From positions 428,280 to 492,279 of the forward strand of contig NZ_JACVXD010000002.1 in NCBI RefSeq assembly GCF_014596975.1: DNA of 64,000 nt, in the 5' to 3' direction. This DNA comes from Aestuariibaculum marinum (GTDB lineage Bacteria; Bacteroidota; Bacteroidia; Flavobacteriales; Flavobacteriaceae). The position numbers and the translations under genes were made by a program. Positions 17,490 through 26,310 of this stretch are shown one piece after another. Each line of letters starts with the position of its first letter. The stretch's first letter is position 1. The notes under the pieces are model-generated. The model did no database searches and was not told the DNA's origin. It saw only the letters and a program-made list of their open reading frames with translations.

Positions 17490-17504
17490 TTATTTTAATA
17501 TTTT

Positions 17505-17532
17505 AAACCGCTTCAAATGAAGCGGTTTTTTT
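17505..17532 (+). terminator. Rho-independent terminator after endonuclease I
   Basis: AAACCGCTTC and GAAGCGGTTT form a perfect stem with loop AAAT, followed by a T run. Confidence 0.9.
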
Positions 17533-17546
17533 ATGTTTTTAATTAG

Positions 17547-17554
17547 TACATTTG
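17547..17554 (+). promoter_or_regulatory. -7 promoter element of the 146-residue membrane protein gene
   Basis: TACATTTG matches TAnnTTTG and lies 26 bases before the ATG at 17581, directly after the endonuclease terminator. Confidence 0.5.
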
Positions 17555-17580
17555 TTACTCTAATTTAAAATATAAATTTC

Positions 17581-18021
17581 ATGATTTACGAAGCTGTAAA
17601 AAGTCTGCACTCTTATTGGGCATATTTATTGTTTATTGTTTTAATTATTACTGTTATAAACGTTTTGATTAAAGTATTTGGTAAAAAGGAATATGAAGTA
17701 AAGGATTTTAGATTGGCACTTTTTACATTAATCCTAACACATACCCAATTGTTAATTGGTATAATTCTTTACGTGGTTTCTCCAAGGTTAGAATTATGGA
17801 GTCAATTAGGAGGAGAAGTCATGAAAAACCCTATTGCACGTCTATATTTAGTAGAGCATCCTATCGTAAATATCTTAGCCATAGCAGCTATAACCATAGG
17901 CTATTCTAAGCATAAAAAGAAATTAACCTCACAAGCAAAGCTTAAACCAATTGCTATATTTTATACTATTGGCTTAGTGTTGTTATTATCAAGAATTCCT
18001 TGGGATGTTTGGTTAGGATAA
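17581..18021 (+). CDS. Small four-helix integral membrane protein, function unknown
   Basis: A 146-residue protein with four predicted membrane segments, at about 13-33, 46-67, 89-107 and 123-141. Histidines lie at or near the helices (SLHSYW, LTHTQLL, VEHPIVN). Similar Bacteroidota proteins are often labelled cytochrome B, and the histidines would allow haem binding, but no classical bis-His spacing is evident, so I leave the function open. It has its own promoter and terminator and sits between the nuclease genes without an obvious link to them. Confidence 0.7.
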   Translation: MIYEAVKSLHSYWAYLLFIVLIITVINVLIKVFGKKEYEVKDFRLALFTLILTHTQLLIGIILYVVSPRLELWSQLGGEVMKNPIARLYLVEHPIVNILAIAAITIGYSKHKKKLTSQAKLKPIAIFYTIGLVLLLSRIPWDVWLG

Positions 18022-18030
18022 AAACAAAAT

Positions 18031-18060
18031 AAAAAAGGCAGCTATTAGCTGCCTTTTTTA
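18031..18060. terminator. Bidirectional terminator between convergent genes
   Basis: AAAAGGCAGCT and AGCTGCCTTTT form a perfect stem with A and T runs on either side, so it can terminate the membrane protein gene (plus) and the EEP gene (minus). Confidence 0.88.
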
Positions 18061-18065
18061 TTCTG

Positions 18066-19118
18066 TTAATCCACTTCTTTAATAACATAGACATATACAG
18101 GAAAGTGGTCGCTATACCCATTGGTAAAACTTCCATTGGCAAAGCTACGTAAGGGATAACCTTTATATCTGCCTTTATTACCTATTAAATAGTTTTTATT
18201 AAAAATACCTGCTTTGTATAATCGAAAGGAGGAGTAGTCATCATCTAATAAAGGTTTAGTCATTAATATTTGATCAAACAAGCTCCATGCATCACGATAG
18301 GCTGTCGTGCCTAAACCATCTTTAAAATAGGTTTCGTAAGGGTTATAAATACCTTTTAATTTTACCTTATCTCGATTTTTTTCAGCTTTTAAAACGTCTT
18401 TTACACTGTTATTAGTTGGGTCATCGTTCAAATCGCCCATAATAAATACCTTCGCATAGGGGTTAATAACTTGTAAAGAGTCTACCAGATGTTTAGTGAG
18501 TTTAGCGGCAGCCACACGTTTAGGACGGCTTCGTGCTTCACCACCTCTTCTCGATGGCCAGTGATTTACAATAATACTTATCGGGTCGCCTTCTAATGTG
18601 CCACTAACAACCAGCTGGTCGCGGGTATATACACGTTTTTTAGAGTTGTCATCGTAGATTTTTAATTCGTTAGTTGTGGTTGAGGTAGGAGTAAATAGCT
18701 TTTTCTGATACAGTAAAGCCACATCAATACCCCTGGCGTCCGGAGAATTGAAATGCACAATGCCGTAATCTTTATCTCTTAAAGATGAGTCGTTAACCAA
18801 ATCTTCCAGAACTTCTCGGTTTTCGACTTCAGAGACCCCAATAATAGCTGGTGAGTTATGTGTGGTTTCCTTGCCTATATCGGCAATAACCATCGCCATA
18901 TTCCGAATTTTCTTTTTGTACACCTCAGAGCGGTTTGTTTTCAATTCCATCATCGGACTGACTTCATCAAATTTTTTTGGATCGTTTATAGTGTCGAACA
19001 AATTTTCAAGATTATAAAAGGCTATGGTGTGAATTTTAAAGGTTTTATTAGATTGCGCAAAGTTTATCGTACAAATGCTAAATAAAAAAATAGTCAAACT
19101 ACGTTTAAAATTGTTCAT
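18066..19118 (-). CDS. Secreted endonuclease/exonuclease/phosphatase (EEP) family protein
   Basis: A 350-residue protein with an N-terminal signal peptide (LTIFLFSICTINFAQS). The EEP (DNase I/exonuclease III-like) metal site is complete: Asn36 (FYNLENLFD), Glu97 and Glu99 (GVSEVEN), His186 (VNHWPSRRGG), Asp229 and Asn231 (MGDLNDDP), Asp337-His338 (GYSDHFPV). The family cuts phosphodiesters in nucleic acids or small molecules. Export suggests action in the periplasm or outside the cell. It is divergent from the second TonB receptor across 131 bases and is a paralogue of the cytoplasmic protein at 24008. I see no T9SS sorting domain. Nucleic acid as substrate is likely but inferred from family and context. 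Confidence 0.88.
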   Translation of the reverse strand: MNNFKRSLTIFLFSICTINFAQSNKTFKIHTIAFYNLENLFDTINDPKKFDEVSPMMELKTNRSEVYKKKIRNMAMVIADIGKETTHNSPAIIGVSEVENREVLEDLVNDSSLRDKDYGIVHFNSPDARGIDVALLYQKKLFTPTSTTTNELKIYDDNSKKRVYTRDQLVVSGTLEGDPISIIVNHWPSRRGGEARSRPKRVAAAKLTKHLVDSLQVINPYAKVFIMGDLNDDPTNNSVKDVLKAEKNRDKVKLKGIYNPYETYFKDGLGTTAYRDAWSLFDQILMTKPLLDDDYSSFRLYKAGIFNKNYLIGNKGRYKGYPLRSFANGSFTNGYSDHFPVYVYVIKEVD

Positions 19119-19249
19119 TATAAAAATGTTACATTAATGGTATTTTAGCTACAATCGTGTAGTTAAATTTACATATTAATTATAAAAAATGTATATTAGT
19201 AAGGGTTAAATTGCTGTTAAATAGCATGTTAATTTATTCTGATTAAATT

Positions 19250-22018
19250 ATGAACAAATTTATACTCACTTTTTTAATTGGTGTTTTTTCAATTTTCACT
19301 GTTTTTGCACAACAAACTATCATTACCGGAAGTGTTAAAGATGGTGTTACTTTTGAGCCCATACCAGATGTTACTATTTCAGTTGAAAAAACAACCCTAT
19401 CCGCCGAAACCGATGCTAAGGGAGTATTTGTTTTTTCAGGTAATGTTCCGCTTGGGGAACAAATGTTAAACGTATCGAAGCCCGGATACCAAACCAAACG
19501 CTTTCCTATTGTTGTTAATGAAAACAGAACAGTAGATTTGTCGGACATTACTTTAGATGTCGATGTTACAACTTCACAGGGGTTATTTACAATTACACTT
19601 TCTGATGATGAATTAAATGACGACACCACCGGAGCCGATAATATTTCAGGACTCTTATCATCGTCTTTAGATGTGTTTCAGCGTACTGCAGCTTTCGAAT
19701 TTAGTCCGTCGTTTTTTAGATTACGTGGTTTAGATTCCGATAATGGTTCGGTGCTTATTAACGGTATCGAAATGAACAAAATGTATAATGGAAGGCCGCA
19801 ATGGAGTAATTGGGGTGGATTAAATGATGTGGTTAGAAATCAGGAATTAACCACCGGATTAACCCCTTCGGCTTATAATTTTGGAGGTGTTTTAGGAACG
19901 ACTAATATTAATACCAGAGCCACAAATTATCGTCCGGGGGGACAATTAACATATTCCTCATCTAATCGTAGTTACACGAATAGGTTAATGGCGAGTTATT
20001 CTACTGGCTTGATGGAAGGAGGCTGGGCCATGACCGTAATGCTTTCCAGACGTTGGGGTAATGAAGGGTACCAGGATGCGACCTTATACGATTCTAAGTC
20101 GCTATTTGCATCTGTTGAAAAAGTTATTAACGATAAGCATAGTATTAACTTCACCTCAATTTATGCACCTAACCGACGCGGAAAATCGGCGCCGAATACT
20201 CAGGAAGTTTACGATTTAAAAGGAATTAAATACAACGAATACTGGGGCTGGCAAGATGGCGAGAAACGTAATTCGCGTTTTAAAGATGTTGAGGAGCCTA
20301 TTTTAATGCTTAACCATTACTGGGATATTTCAAGTAAAACTACCTTAAATACCAATGTCGGTTATCAGTTTGGTAAAACCGGGAATAGTCGATTAGATTA
20401 TGGAGGGACCCGTTTAAATGATGACGGCTTTCCTATAGGTGGTGGTTCTAATCCAAGTCCAGCGTATTACCAAAAACTGCCTAGTTACTGGTTAACACCA
20501 ACCGCGGGTCCAAATTATGCTAATGCCTATCTAGCAGAACAGGAATTCTTGAATGATGGCCAAATAGATTGGAATAGTTTGTATCAAACCAATTTAGAGA
20601 ACGTAGGGAATTATTCAACCTATATTTTATATGAAGATAGAAATGATGATAAGCAATGGACGTTCAATTCTATTTTAAATTCAGAATTGAATGAAAATAT
20701 CATTTTAAATGCTGCTGTGAATTACAGAAAGCTGAAGTCTCAAAATTTCGCTGAAATTATGGATTTATTAGGCGGTAACGGCTTTTTAAATGTCGATTCC
20801 TTTGATGGTTTTCAGTTTGATTTGCAGAATCCGAATCGTATCGCTATTGAAGGAGATAAGTTTAAGTACAATTATAACCTGTTTGCCAATGTGCTGTCTG
20901 GATATGCTCAGGCGCAGTTTAAATACAATAAAATTGATTTTTATCTGGCAGGAAGTGTTTCAAAAACCGATTATCAACGTGAAGGGTTATATGATAATGA
21001 AGCCAATACAGGAAATTCCTTAGGAAAAGGCGACAAGTTAGATTTTACAGGTATTGGTGCTAAAGGGGGCTTTACTTATAAGTTTTCTGGTAAGCATTTG
21101 TTTGACGCTAATGCGGGTTACATTACGCGAGCACCATCTTTAAGAAATACCTTTTCTAATGCGCGTGTTAATAATAATATAGTGCCAGATATCAAAGAAG
21201 AAAAAATTACCTCGTTCGACGCGAGTTATATTTTCCGATCGCCAACTATAAAAGCACGGGTTACAGGATTCTATATTAAAACGGAAGATGCTAATGAAAT
21301 CTCGTTTTACTATGCCGATGGGGTAACCGGTTTTACAGAAAGTTCAGAATTTGTGAGTGAAATTCTTCAAGGGATTGATAAAATTCATTTAGGAGTAGAA
21401 ACCGGTATTGAAGCGCAGGTAACGCCAACCATTAAATTAAAAGGTGCAGCCTCTTTAGGACAATACACTTACGATAATAATCCGAATTTAATTTTAACGG
21501 CCGATGCGGCTACAGCACCACAAGGTCCGGCCAATATGAAAGATTATAAAGTGGCTGGTGGACCGCAAGGAGCATATTCTGTAGGGTTTGAATATCGCGA
21601 TCCGGATTACTGGTGGTTTGGAGCCACAGCCAATTTTTTCACAAATACTTATGTAGATGTTAGTCCGTTAACCAGAACGGCAAATTTTTATAAAGATCCG
21701 GTAGATGGCTTACCGTTTAATGATTACGACGAGGATATTGCCAGAGAGTTATTAAAACAGGAACAGTTTGATGACTATATGGTAGTGAATCTTATTGGAG
21801 GTAAATCGTGGAAAATAGACGATTATTATGTTGGGTTCTTTGCAAGCATAGGAAATGTGTTAGATAAAGAATATAAAACAGGTGGTTTCGAACAAGGGCG
21901 CGCAGCCAATTACCGAGAGTTAAGAGACGATATGAGTAATGATACTCGTGTTTTCGGACCAAAATACTGGTACGGGCGTGGCGCAAATTATTTCCTTAAT
22001 CTTTATTTCAGATTTTAA
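19250..22018 (+). CDS. TonB-dependent outer-membrane receptor, second of the locus
   Basis: A 922-residue receptor with a signal peptide (FILTFLIGVFSIFTVFAQ), a CarboxypepD_reg-like domain at about 23-115 (ITGSVKDGVTFEPIPDVTIS), a plug with SPSFFRLRGLDSDNGSVLIN, and a barrel that ends in Phe (NLYFRF). The plug motif MYNGRPQWSNWGGLNDV resembles the corresponding part of the first receptor (VYWSNWAGLGDV), so the two belong to one subfamily. The DUF5689 lipoprotein follows after 61 bases and an EEP enzyme is encoded on each side. The substrate is inferred to be a nucleic-acid fragment. Confidence 0.93.
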   Translation: MNKFILTFLIGVFSIFTVFAQQTIITGSVKDGVTFEPIPDVTISVEKTTLSAETDAKGVFVFSGNVPLGEQMLNVSKPGYQTKRFPIVVNENRTVDLSDITLDVDVTTSQGLFTITLSDDELNDDTTGADNISGLLSSSLDVFQRTAAFEFSPSFFRLRGLDSDNGSVLINGIEMNKMYNGRPQWSNWGGLNDVVRNQELTTGLTPSAYNFGGVLGTTNINTRATNYRPGGQLTYSSSNRSYTNRLMASYSTGLMEGGWAMTVMLSRRWGNEGYQDATLYDSKSLFASVEKVINDKHSINFTSIYAPNRRGKSAPNTQEVYDLKGIKYNEYWGWQDGEKRNSRFKDVEEPILMLNHYWDISSKTTLNTNVGYQFGKTGNSRLDYGGTRLNDDGFPIGGGSNPSPAYYQKLPSYWLTPTAGPNYANAYLAEQEFLNDGQIDWNSLYQTNLENVGNYSTYILYEDRNDDKQWTFNSILNSELNENIILNAAVNYRKLKSQNFAEIMDLLGGNGFLNVDSFDGFQFDLQNPNRIAIEGDKFKYNYNLFANVLSGYAQAQFKYNKIDFYLAGSVSKTDYQREGLYDNEANTGNSLGKGDKLDFTGIGAKGGFTYKFSGKHLFDANAGYITRAPSLRNTFSNARVNNNIVPDIKEEKITSFDASYIFRSPTIKARVTGFYIKTEDANEISFYYADGVTGFTESSEFVSEILQGIDKIHLGVETGIEAQVTPTIKLKGAASLGQYTYDNNPNLILTADAATAPQGPANMKDYKVAGGPQGAYSVGFEYRDPDYWWFGATANFFTNTYVDVSPLTRTANFYKDPVDGLPFNDYDEDIARELLKQEQFDDYMVVNLIGGKSWKIDDYYVGFFASIGNVLDKEYKTGGFEQGRAANYRELRDDMSNDTRVFGPKYWYGRGANYFLNLYFRF

Positions 22019-22079
22019 AGTATAAAACACAAAACAGATGAACTGCGAAGCATTCAAAAAACATAAAAAAAATAATATC

Positions 22080-23999
22080 ATGAAAACGACAAATATATAT
22101 TTAACTCTGGCACTAAGTTTTGCGCTGGCTTTAACATCCTGTGTCCATGACGACGATTATTCTATTCCTAATGTAGAAATTGAAGAACCAAATATTGAAG
22201 CGAATACCACCATTTCTATAGTGAAAGATATGTATGCTGGTAGCCTGGTAGATTTTAACGAGGCTAATAATGAAGGCGAATTAATTATTGAAGGCTATGT
22301 AGTGTCTAACGATGAAGCAGGTAATTTTTATAAAGTATTGATTATTCAAGATAAACCTGAAGATCCAACCGCGGCCATTCAGTTAGATGTAGATGTCACG
22401 TCTTTATATGCCTTATATAAACCTGGGCAAAAGGTGTATGTGAAGCTAAATGGTCTGGGAATGGATGAACTGAATAGTGTATTACATATTGGTGAGATTG
22501 ATGGCACTAGTGTTGGAAGAATTTCTGCATTTACTTACGATGATTATATTATTCGTTCAGCTGAAGTAGCAACCATTGTTCCAAAAGTTATCACTCCGTC
22601 TGAGTTTAATGACAACTATATAAACATGTTAGTTCAGATAGATAACATGCAGTTAAATAGTTCAGAAGTCGGGGAGCCTTATGCTAATGCAGATAATACC
22701 TTTACGGTAAATAGATATTTAAAAAATTGTGAGGATAATTCTCAAACTATTTTAAGAAACAGTGGTTTTGCCGATTTTAAGAATGAATTATTTCCAATAG
22801 GTCAGGGATCTATCGTAGCGGTGTTTAGTAAATATAATTCCGATTATCAATTATTCATTCGTGATACAAACGATGTAATGTTTGATGATGAACGTTGTAC
22901 ACCAGGAGCTTACGAACCAACCGATCCTGTAAGTTTACCTTATACTCAGGATTTTGAAGGAAATTATGTAGATGGTCAGGATTTAAGTATTGAAGGTTGG
23001 TATACAACTAGTGCATCGGGAGGAGCAGAAGTTTTTACATTAGAAAAATATAATAACAATTTTTTTGCCCAAGCTCAGGCATTTGGTTCAGAGGAAAGTT
23101 CTATGGAAGCCTGGTTAGTGTCTCCGGGTTTAGTTATAGATGCCTTAACATCAAATCCTGTACTGTCTTTTGGAACTATTGATGGGTACAATAATGGAAA
23201 TCCGTTAACTGTTTATGTGTCAACCGATTTTTCAGGTGATGTTACAGCTGCTAATTGGACACAATTAAATCCTGTAATATCGTCTACTAATCCTAATGGT
23301 TATGGTAGTACTTTTATAGATTCGGGAGAATTAGATTTATCTGCTTATGTAGGAGAAACAATTTTCGTTGGATTTAAATATAAAGGAGGAACCAGTAGCA
23401 TAACAACAACGATACAAATCGATGATTTCTATGCAGGACCTTCAACTAATACAGGAGGCAATAATGGAGGAGGATCTTCTTCTGCTGAAGGGCTAGCTTT
23501 CCTAGGAGGAGATTTTGAAAATTATAATGCTTTTATTTCAGGACTTAATAGTTTCGGTATAAAAGATTATGCAACTCAAAGTACAGGTAATGGTGTAGAT
23601 GGAAGTACGGCCTTAAGTCTTATTACAGCAGGAACAACAGGTAACGATTATGTGTTTACGGCTTTAGCTAATAGCGATTTACCAAGTACATATTCTAAAA
23701 TAAAGTTTGCATTAAAAGGAACATCAGATAAAACAATTTCTATAAATTTATATAAAGCTGATGGAACCTATTACAGGTTTAATTTAGGAGATATAACAAC
23801 TAGTGCAACTATTTTAGCATCAGCAAGTAATCAATATGCTGGAGTGATAAACACTGCAGGAGAATGGATAGAAATCACCTTAGATTTATCGGGAATTACA
23901 GATTTGAATATTTCCGATACAACCAAAGATTTTTTAGCTTTAAAAATAGGCAAAGAAGTAGCTTACAATTTATATCTAGATAATTTTACAATTGAATAG
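22080..23999 (+). CDS. DUF5689 lipoprotein with choice-of-anchor J domain
   Basis: A 639-residue lipoprotein (lipobox LALTSC, Cys21). I use the ATG at 22080, where the signal peptide begins, rather than the in-frame ATG at 22038. The DUF5689 region, about 30-285, has an OB-fold-like start (IEGYVVSNDEAGNFYKVLII). A choice-of-anchor J-type beta-sandwich follows at about 295-450 (TQDFEG, WLVSPGLVID, IQIDDFYAG), then a Gly/Ser linker and a C-terminal jelly-roll-like domain to 639. DUF5689 proteins are usually found with TonB receptors. OB folds often bind nucleic acids, which fits the nuclease neighbours, but binding is inference. It is convergent with the EEP gene eight bases downstream. Confidence 0.85.
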   Translation: MKTTNIYLTLALSFALALTSCVHDDDYSIPNVEIEEPNIEANTTISIVKDMYAGSLVDFNEANNEGELIIEGYVVSNDEAGNFYKVLIIQDKPEDPTAAIQLDVDVTSLYALYKPGQKVYVKLNGLGMDELNSVLHIGEIDGTSVGRISAFTYDDYIIRSAEVATIVPKVITPSEFNDNYINMLVQIDNMQLNSSEVGEPYANADNTFTVNRYLKNCEDNSQTILRNSGFADFKNELFPIGQGSIVAVFSKYNSDYQLFIRDTNDVMFDDERCTPGAYEPTDPVSLPYTQDFEGNYVDGQDLSIEGWYTTSASGGAEVFTLEKYNNNFFAQAQAFGSEESSMEAWLVSPGLVIDALTSNPVLSFGTIDGYNNGNPLTVYVSTDFSGDVTAANWTQLNPVISSTNPNGYGSTFIDSGELDLSAYVGETIFVGFKYKGGTSSITTTIQIDDFYAGPSTNTGGNNGGGSSSAEGLAFLGGDFENYNAFISGLNSFGIKDYATQSTGNGVDGSTALSLITAGTTGNDYVFTALANSDLPSTYSKIKFALKGTSDKTISINLYKADGTYYRFNLGDITTSATILASASNQYAGVINTAGEWIEITLDLSGITDLNISDTTKDFLALKIGKEVAYNLYLDNFTIE

Positions 24000-24007
24000 T
24001 TTAGAAA

Positions 24008-24976
24008 TTAGTTTTTCTTAAAAATGGCATATACCGGAAAATGGTCGCTGTAACCACCGTGGTATTTGGAGCCTACGTAGGTTCTAAACGGTGTGCCTTT
24101 AAACTTGCCATCGAATTGCTTTAAAAAGTCTTCATCAAAAATATTAGCTGAATGAAATTCTAAGCTATTTGGTGTATTTTCAAAAAAGTTAGTGGAAATG
24201 ATAATCTGGTCGAACAAATTCCATTGGCGACTGTGATACGTGGTCCCTCGGCTATACGAACGAAGCGTTTCCATAGGGTTGTACAGGTTTTGAGATTCCA
24301 CCAACGATTTTATACTGGTACTTGACGGATCATCGTTAAAATCGCCCATAATAATCAGTTTGGCTTCAGGTTGTTCTTGTCTTAACTCATCAATAACCTC
24401 ACTTAATCGTTTTGATGCTACGATGCGCTTGGGTTCGGTTTCTTTTTCACCTTCACGTCGCGATGACCAATGGTTAACCAGTACATGAACAGGTAGACCT
24501 TCTAATAATCCAGAAACCAGTAAAATGTCCCGGGTGTAATCCGGGCTGCCGTCATCATCAAATAAGGTAATGGTGTAAGTTTCAGAATTAGTGACTTCAA
24601 AAACATCACGATCGTAAATTAAAGCCACATCAATACCGCGTTCGTCGGGTGAGTTATAATGTACATAATCATAATTATAATCTTCTAAGTGTTTAAATTC
24701 TATTAACGCTTTAATAGCAGTGGCATTTTCAACTTCGGCAATACCAATTAATGCCGGGTGTTTTCCAGTTTCCCGTCGTCCGATATTTGAAATGGCATAA
24801 CTTAATTTTCGTAGTTTATTGTCATAGCGTTTCGGCGTCCATTTCTTTTTAGAAATAGGTAGAAAATCATTGTCATTTGTATGTTTGTCGTCGTAAATAT
24901 CAAACAGATTTTCAAGATTATAAAATGCCGTCGTGTATAAATTTGGTCTTACTTCGGCATCATCAAAATCGATCAT
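24008..24976 (-). CDS. Cytoplasmic endonuclease/exonuclease/phosphatase (EEP) family protein
   Basis: A 322-residue protein that aligns along its length with the secreted EEP protein at 18066 (FYNLENLFD; PDERGIDVALIY against PDARGIDVALLY; VNHWSSRR; MGDFNDDP; GYSDHFPVY), but lacks a signal peptide: its N-terminus is MIDFDDAEVRPNLYTTAF. Active-site residues are Asn20, Glu81, His169, Asp212, Asn214, Asp311 and His312. It would complete intracellular hydrolysis of imported material, or do unrelated housekeeping. It is convergent with the DUF5689 gene and divergent from hflX. Confidence 0.85.
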   Translation of the reverse strand: MIDFDDAEVRPNLYTTAFYNLENLFDIYDDKHTNDNDFLPISKKKWTPKRYDNKLRKLSYAISNIGRRETGKHPALIGIAEVENATAIKALIEFKHLEDYNYDYVHYNSPDERGIDVALIYDRDVFEVTNSETYTITLFDDDGSPDYTRDILLVSGLLEGLPVHVLVNHWSSRREGEKETEPKRIVASKRLSEVIDELRQEQPEAKLIIMGDFNDDPSSTSIKSLVESQNLYNPMETLRSYSRGTTYHSRQWNLFDQIIISTNFFENTPNSLEFHSANIFDEDFLKQFDGKFKGTPFRTYVGSKYHGGYSDHFPVYAIFKKN

Positions 24977-25030
24977 AGGAAGTTTTTATTTTGCAATAAA
25001 AATATAAAAATTAAAATGGATGCAATTATG

Positions 25031-25038
25031 TAACTTTG
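25031..25038 (+). promoter_or_regulatory. -7 promoter element of hflX
   Basis: TAACTTTG matches TAnnTTTG, 16 bases before the ATG at 25055. No -33 TTG is visible at normal spacing. Confidence 0.5.
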
Positions 25039-25054
25039 CATATTATTTATAAGT

Positions 25055-26275
25055 ATGTTAGAGAAAAAAGATATAAACTTAGAGAAAGCTGTATTAATTG
25101 GTATTGTAACTAAAGACCAGGATGAAACCCGATCTAAAGAGTATTTGGATGAGCTTGAGTTTTTAACTTATACTGCTGGAGGCGAAGTAGTAAAACGCTT
25201 TACTCAGAAGATGGATATGCCTAACCCAAAAACGTTTATTGGGACAGGTAAGATGGAAGATGTTAGAGAGTTTATTGAAGAGAATCATGTAGGGACTGCT
25301 ATTTTTGATGATGAATTATCGGCAGCACAGGAACGAAATATTAGTAAAATACTAAACTGTAAAGTATTAGATAGAACCAATCTTATTCTTGATATTTTCG
25401 CTCAACGTGCACAAACAAGTTATGCCCGTACGCAAGTAGAGTTGGCACAGTGTGAATATTTATTACCGCGATTAAGAGGTATGTGGACCCACCTTGAGCG
25501 TCAAAAAGGAGGTATTGGTATGCGTGGTCCGGGTGAAACCGAGATCGAGACCGATAGACGTATTGTACGTGATAAAATTGCCTTATTAAAAGACCGAATC
25601 AAGACCATCGATAAGCAGATGTCGGTACAACGTGGTAATCGTGGTGCGATGGTTCGTGTGGCGCTTGTAGGATATACCAATGTTGGCAAATCCACCTTAA
25701 TGAATGTTATTAGTAAAAGTGAAGTGTTTGCTGAAAACAAACTATTTGCTACGCTTGATACTACCGTTAGAAAAGTCGTGATTCAAAATTTACCGTTTTT
25801 ATTAAGTGATACCGTAGGGTTCATTCGTAAGCTTCCAACACAATTGGTTGAAAGTTTTAAAAGTACCCTTGATGAAGTTCGTGAAGCCGATTTATTATTG
25901 CACGTGGTTGATATTTCACACCCGAATTTTGAAGAACATATCGATTCGGTAAATAAAATTTTAGGTGAAATAGAAAGTATCAATAAGCCTACCATTATGG
26001 TATTCAATAAAATTGATGCTTACAAGCCGGAACCTTATGAAAGCGATGACGAATTTGATATTGAGCGTACCAAAAAGCACTATTCTTTAGACGAATGGAA
26101 AAAAACCTGGATGGGTAAAATAGGGGAGAACGCCTTGTTCATTTCCGCTATAAATAAAGAGAATCTGGAAGATTTTAGAAAACGAGTATACAACGAAGTA
26201 CGTAAAATTCACATTACACGTTTCCCTTACAACAATTTTCTTTATCCTGATTACGACGATATTATCGATTCGTAA
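25055..26275 (+). CDS. hflX: Ribosome-associated GTPase HflX
   Basis: A 406-residue GTPase that binds the 50S subunit and can split stalled ribosomes under stress. The N-terminal HflX domain has FIGTGKMEDV and FDDELSAAQERN, and the family signature GIGMRGPGETEIETDRR lies near 155-170. The G domain has G1 GYTNVGKST (206-214), G3 DTVGF (252-256) and G4 NKID (318-321). The length is normal. The PBP gene follows after 35 bases and may be cotranscribed. Confidence 0.96.
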   Translation: MLEKKDINLEKAVLIGIVTKDQDETRSKEYLDELEFLTYTAGGEVVKRFTQKMDMPNPKTFIGTGKMEDVREFIEENHVGTAIFDDELSAAQERNISKILNCKVLDRTNLILDIFAQRAQTSYARTQVELAQCEYLLPRLRGMWTHLERQKGGIGMRGPGETEIETDRRIVRDKIALLKDRIKTIDKQMSVQRGNRGAMVRVALVGYTNVGKSTLMNVISKSEVFAENKLFATLDTTVRKVVIQNLPFLLSDTVGFIRKLPTQLVESFKSTLDEVREADLLLHVVDISHPNFEEHIDSVNKILGEIESINKPTIMVFNKIDAYKPEPYESDDEFDIERTKKHYSLDEWKKTWMGKIGENALFISAINKENLEDFRKRVYNEVRKIHITRFPYNNFLYPDYDDIIDS

Positions 26276-26310
26276 CGTATATACTCAGGAAATCCCAAAA
26301 GATTAAATTA

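Noticed and set aside
19243-19629. Minus-strand ORF of 128 codons
   Set aside because: Antisense to the N-terminal domain of the second TonB receptor; no family resemblance.
22038-22079. Earlier ATG of the DUF5689 gene
   Set aside because: It would put 14 polar and basic residues before a complete lipoprotein signal peptide that has its own ATG.
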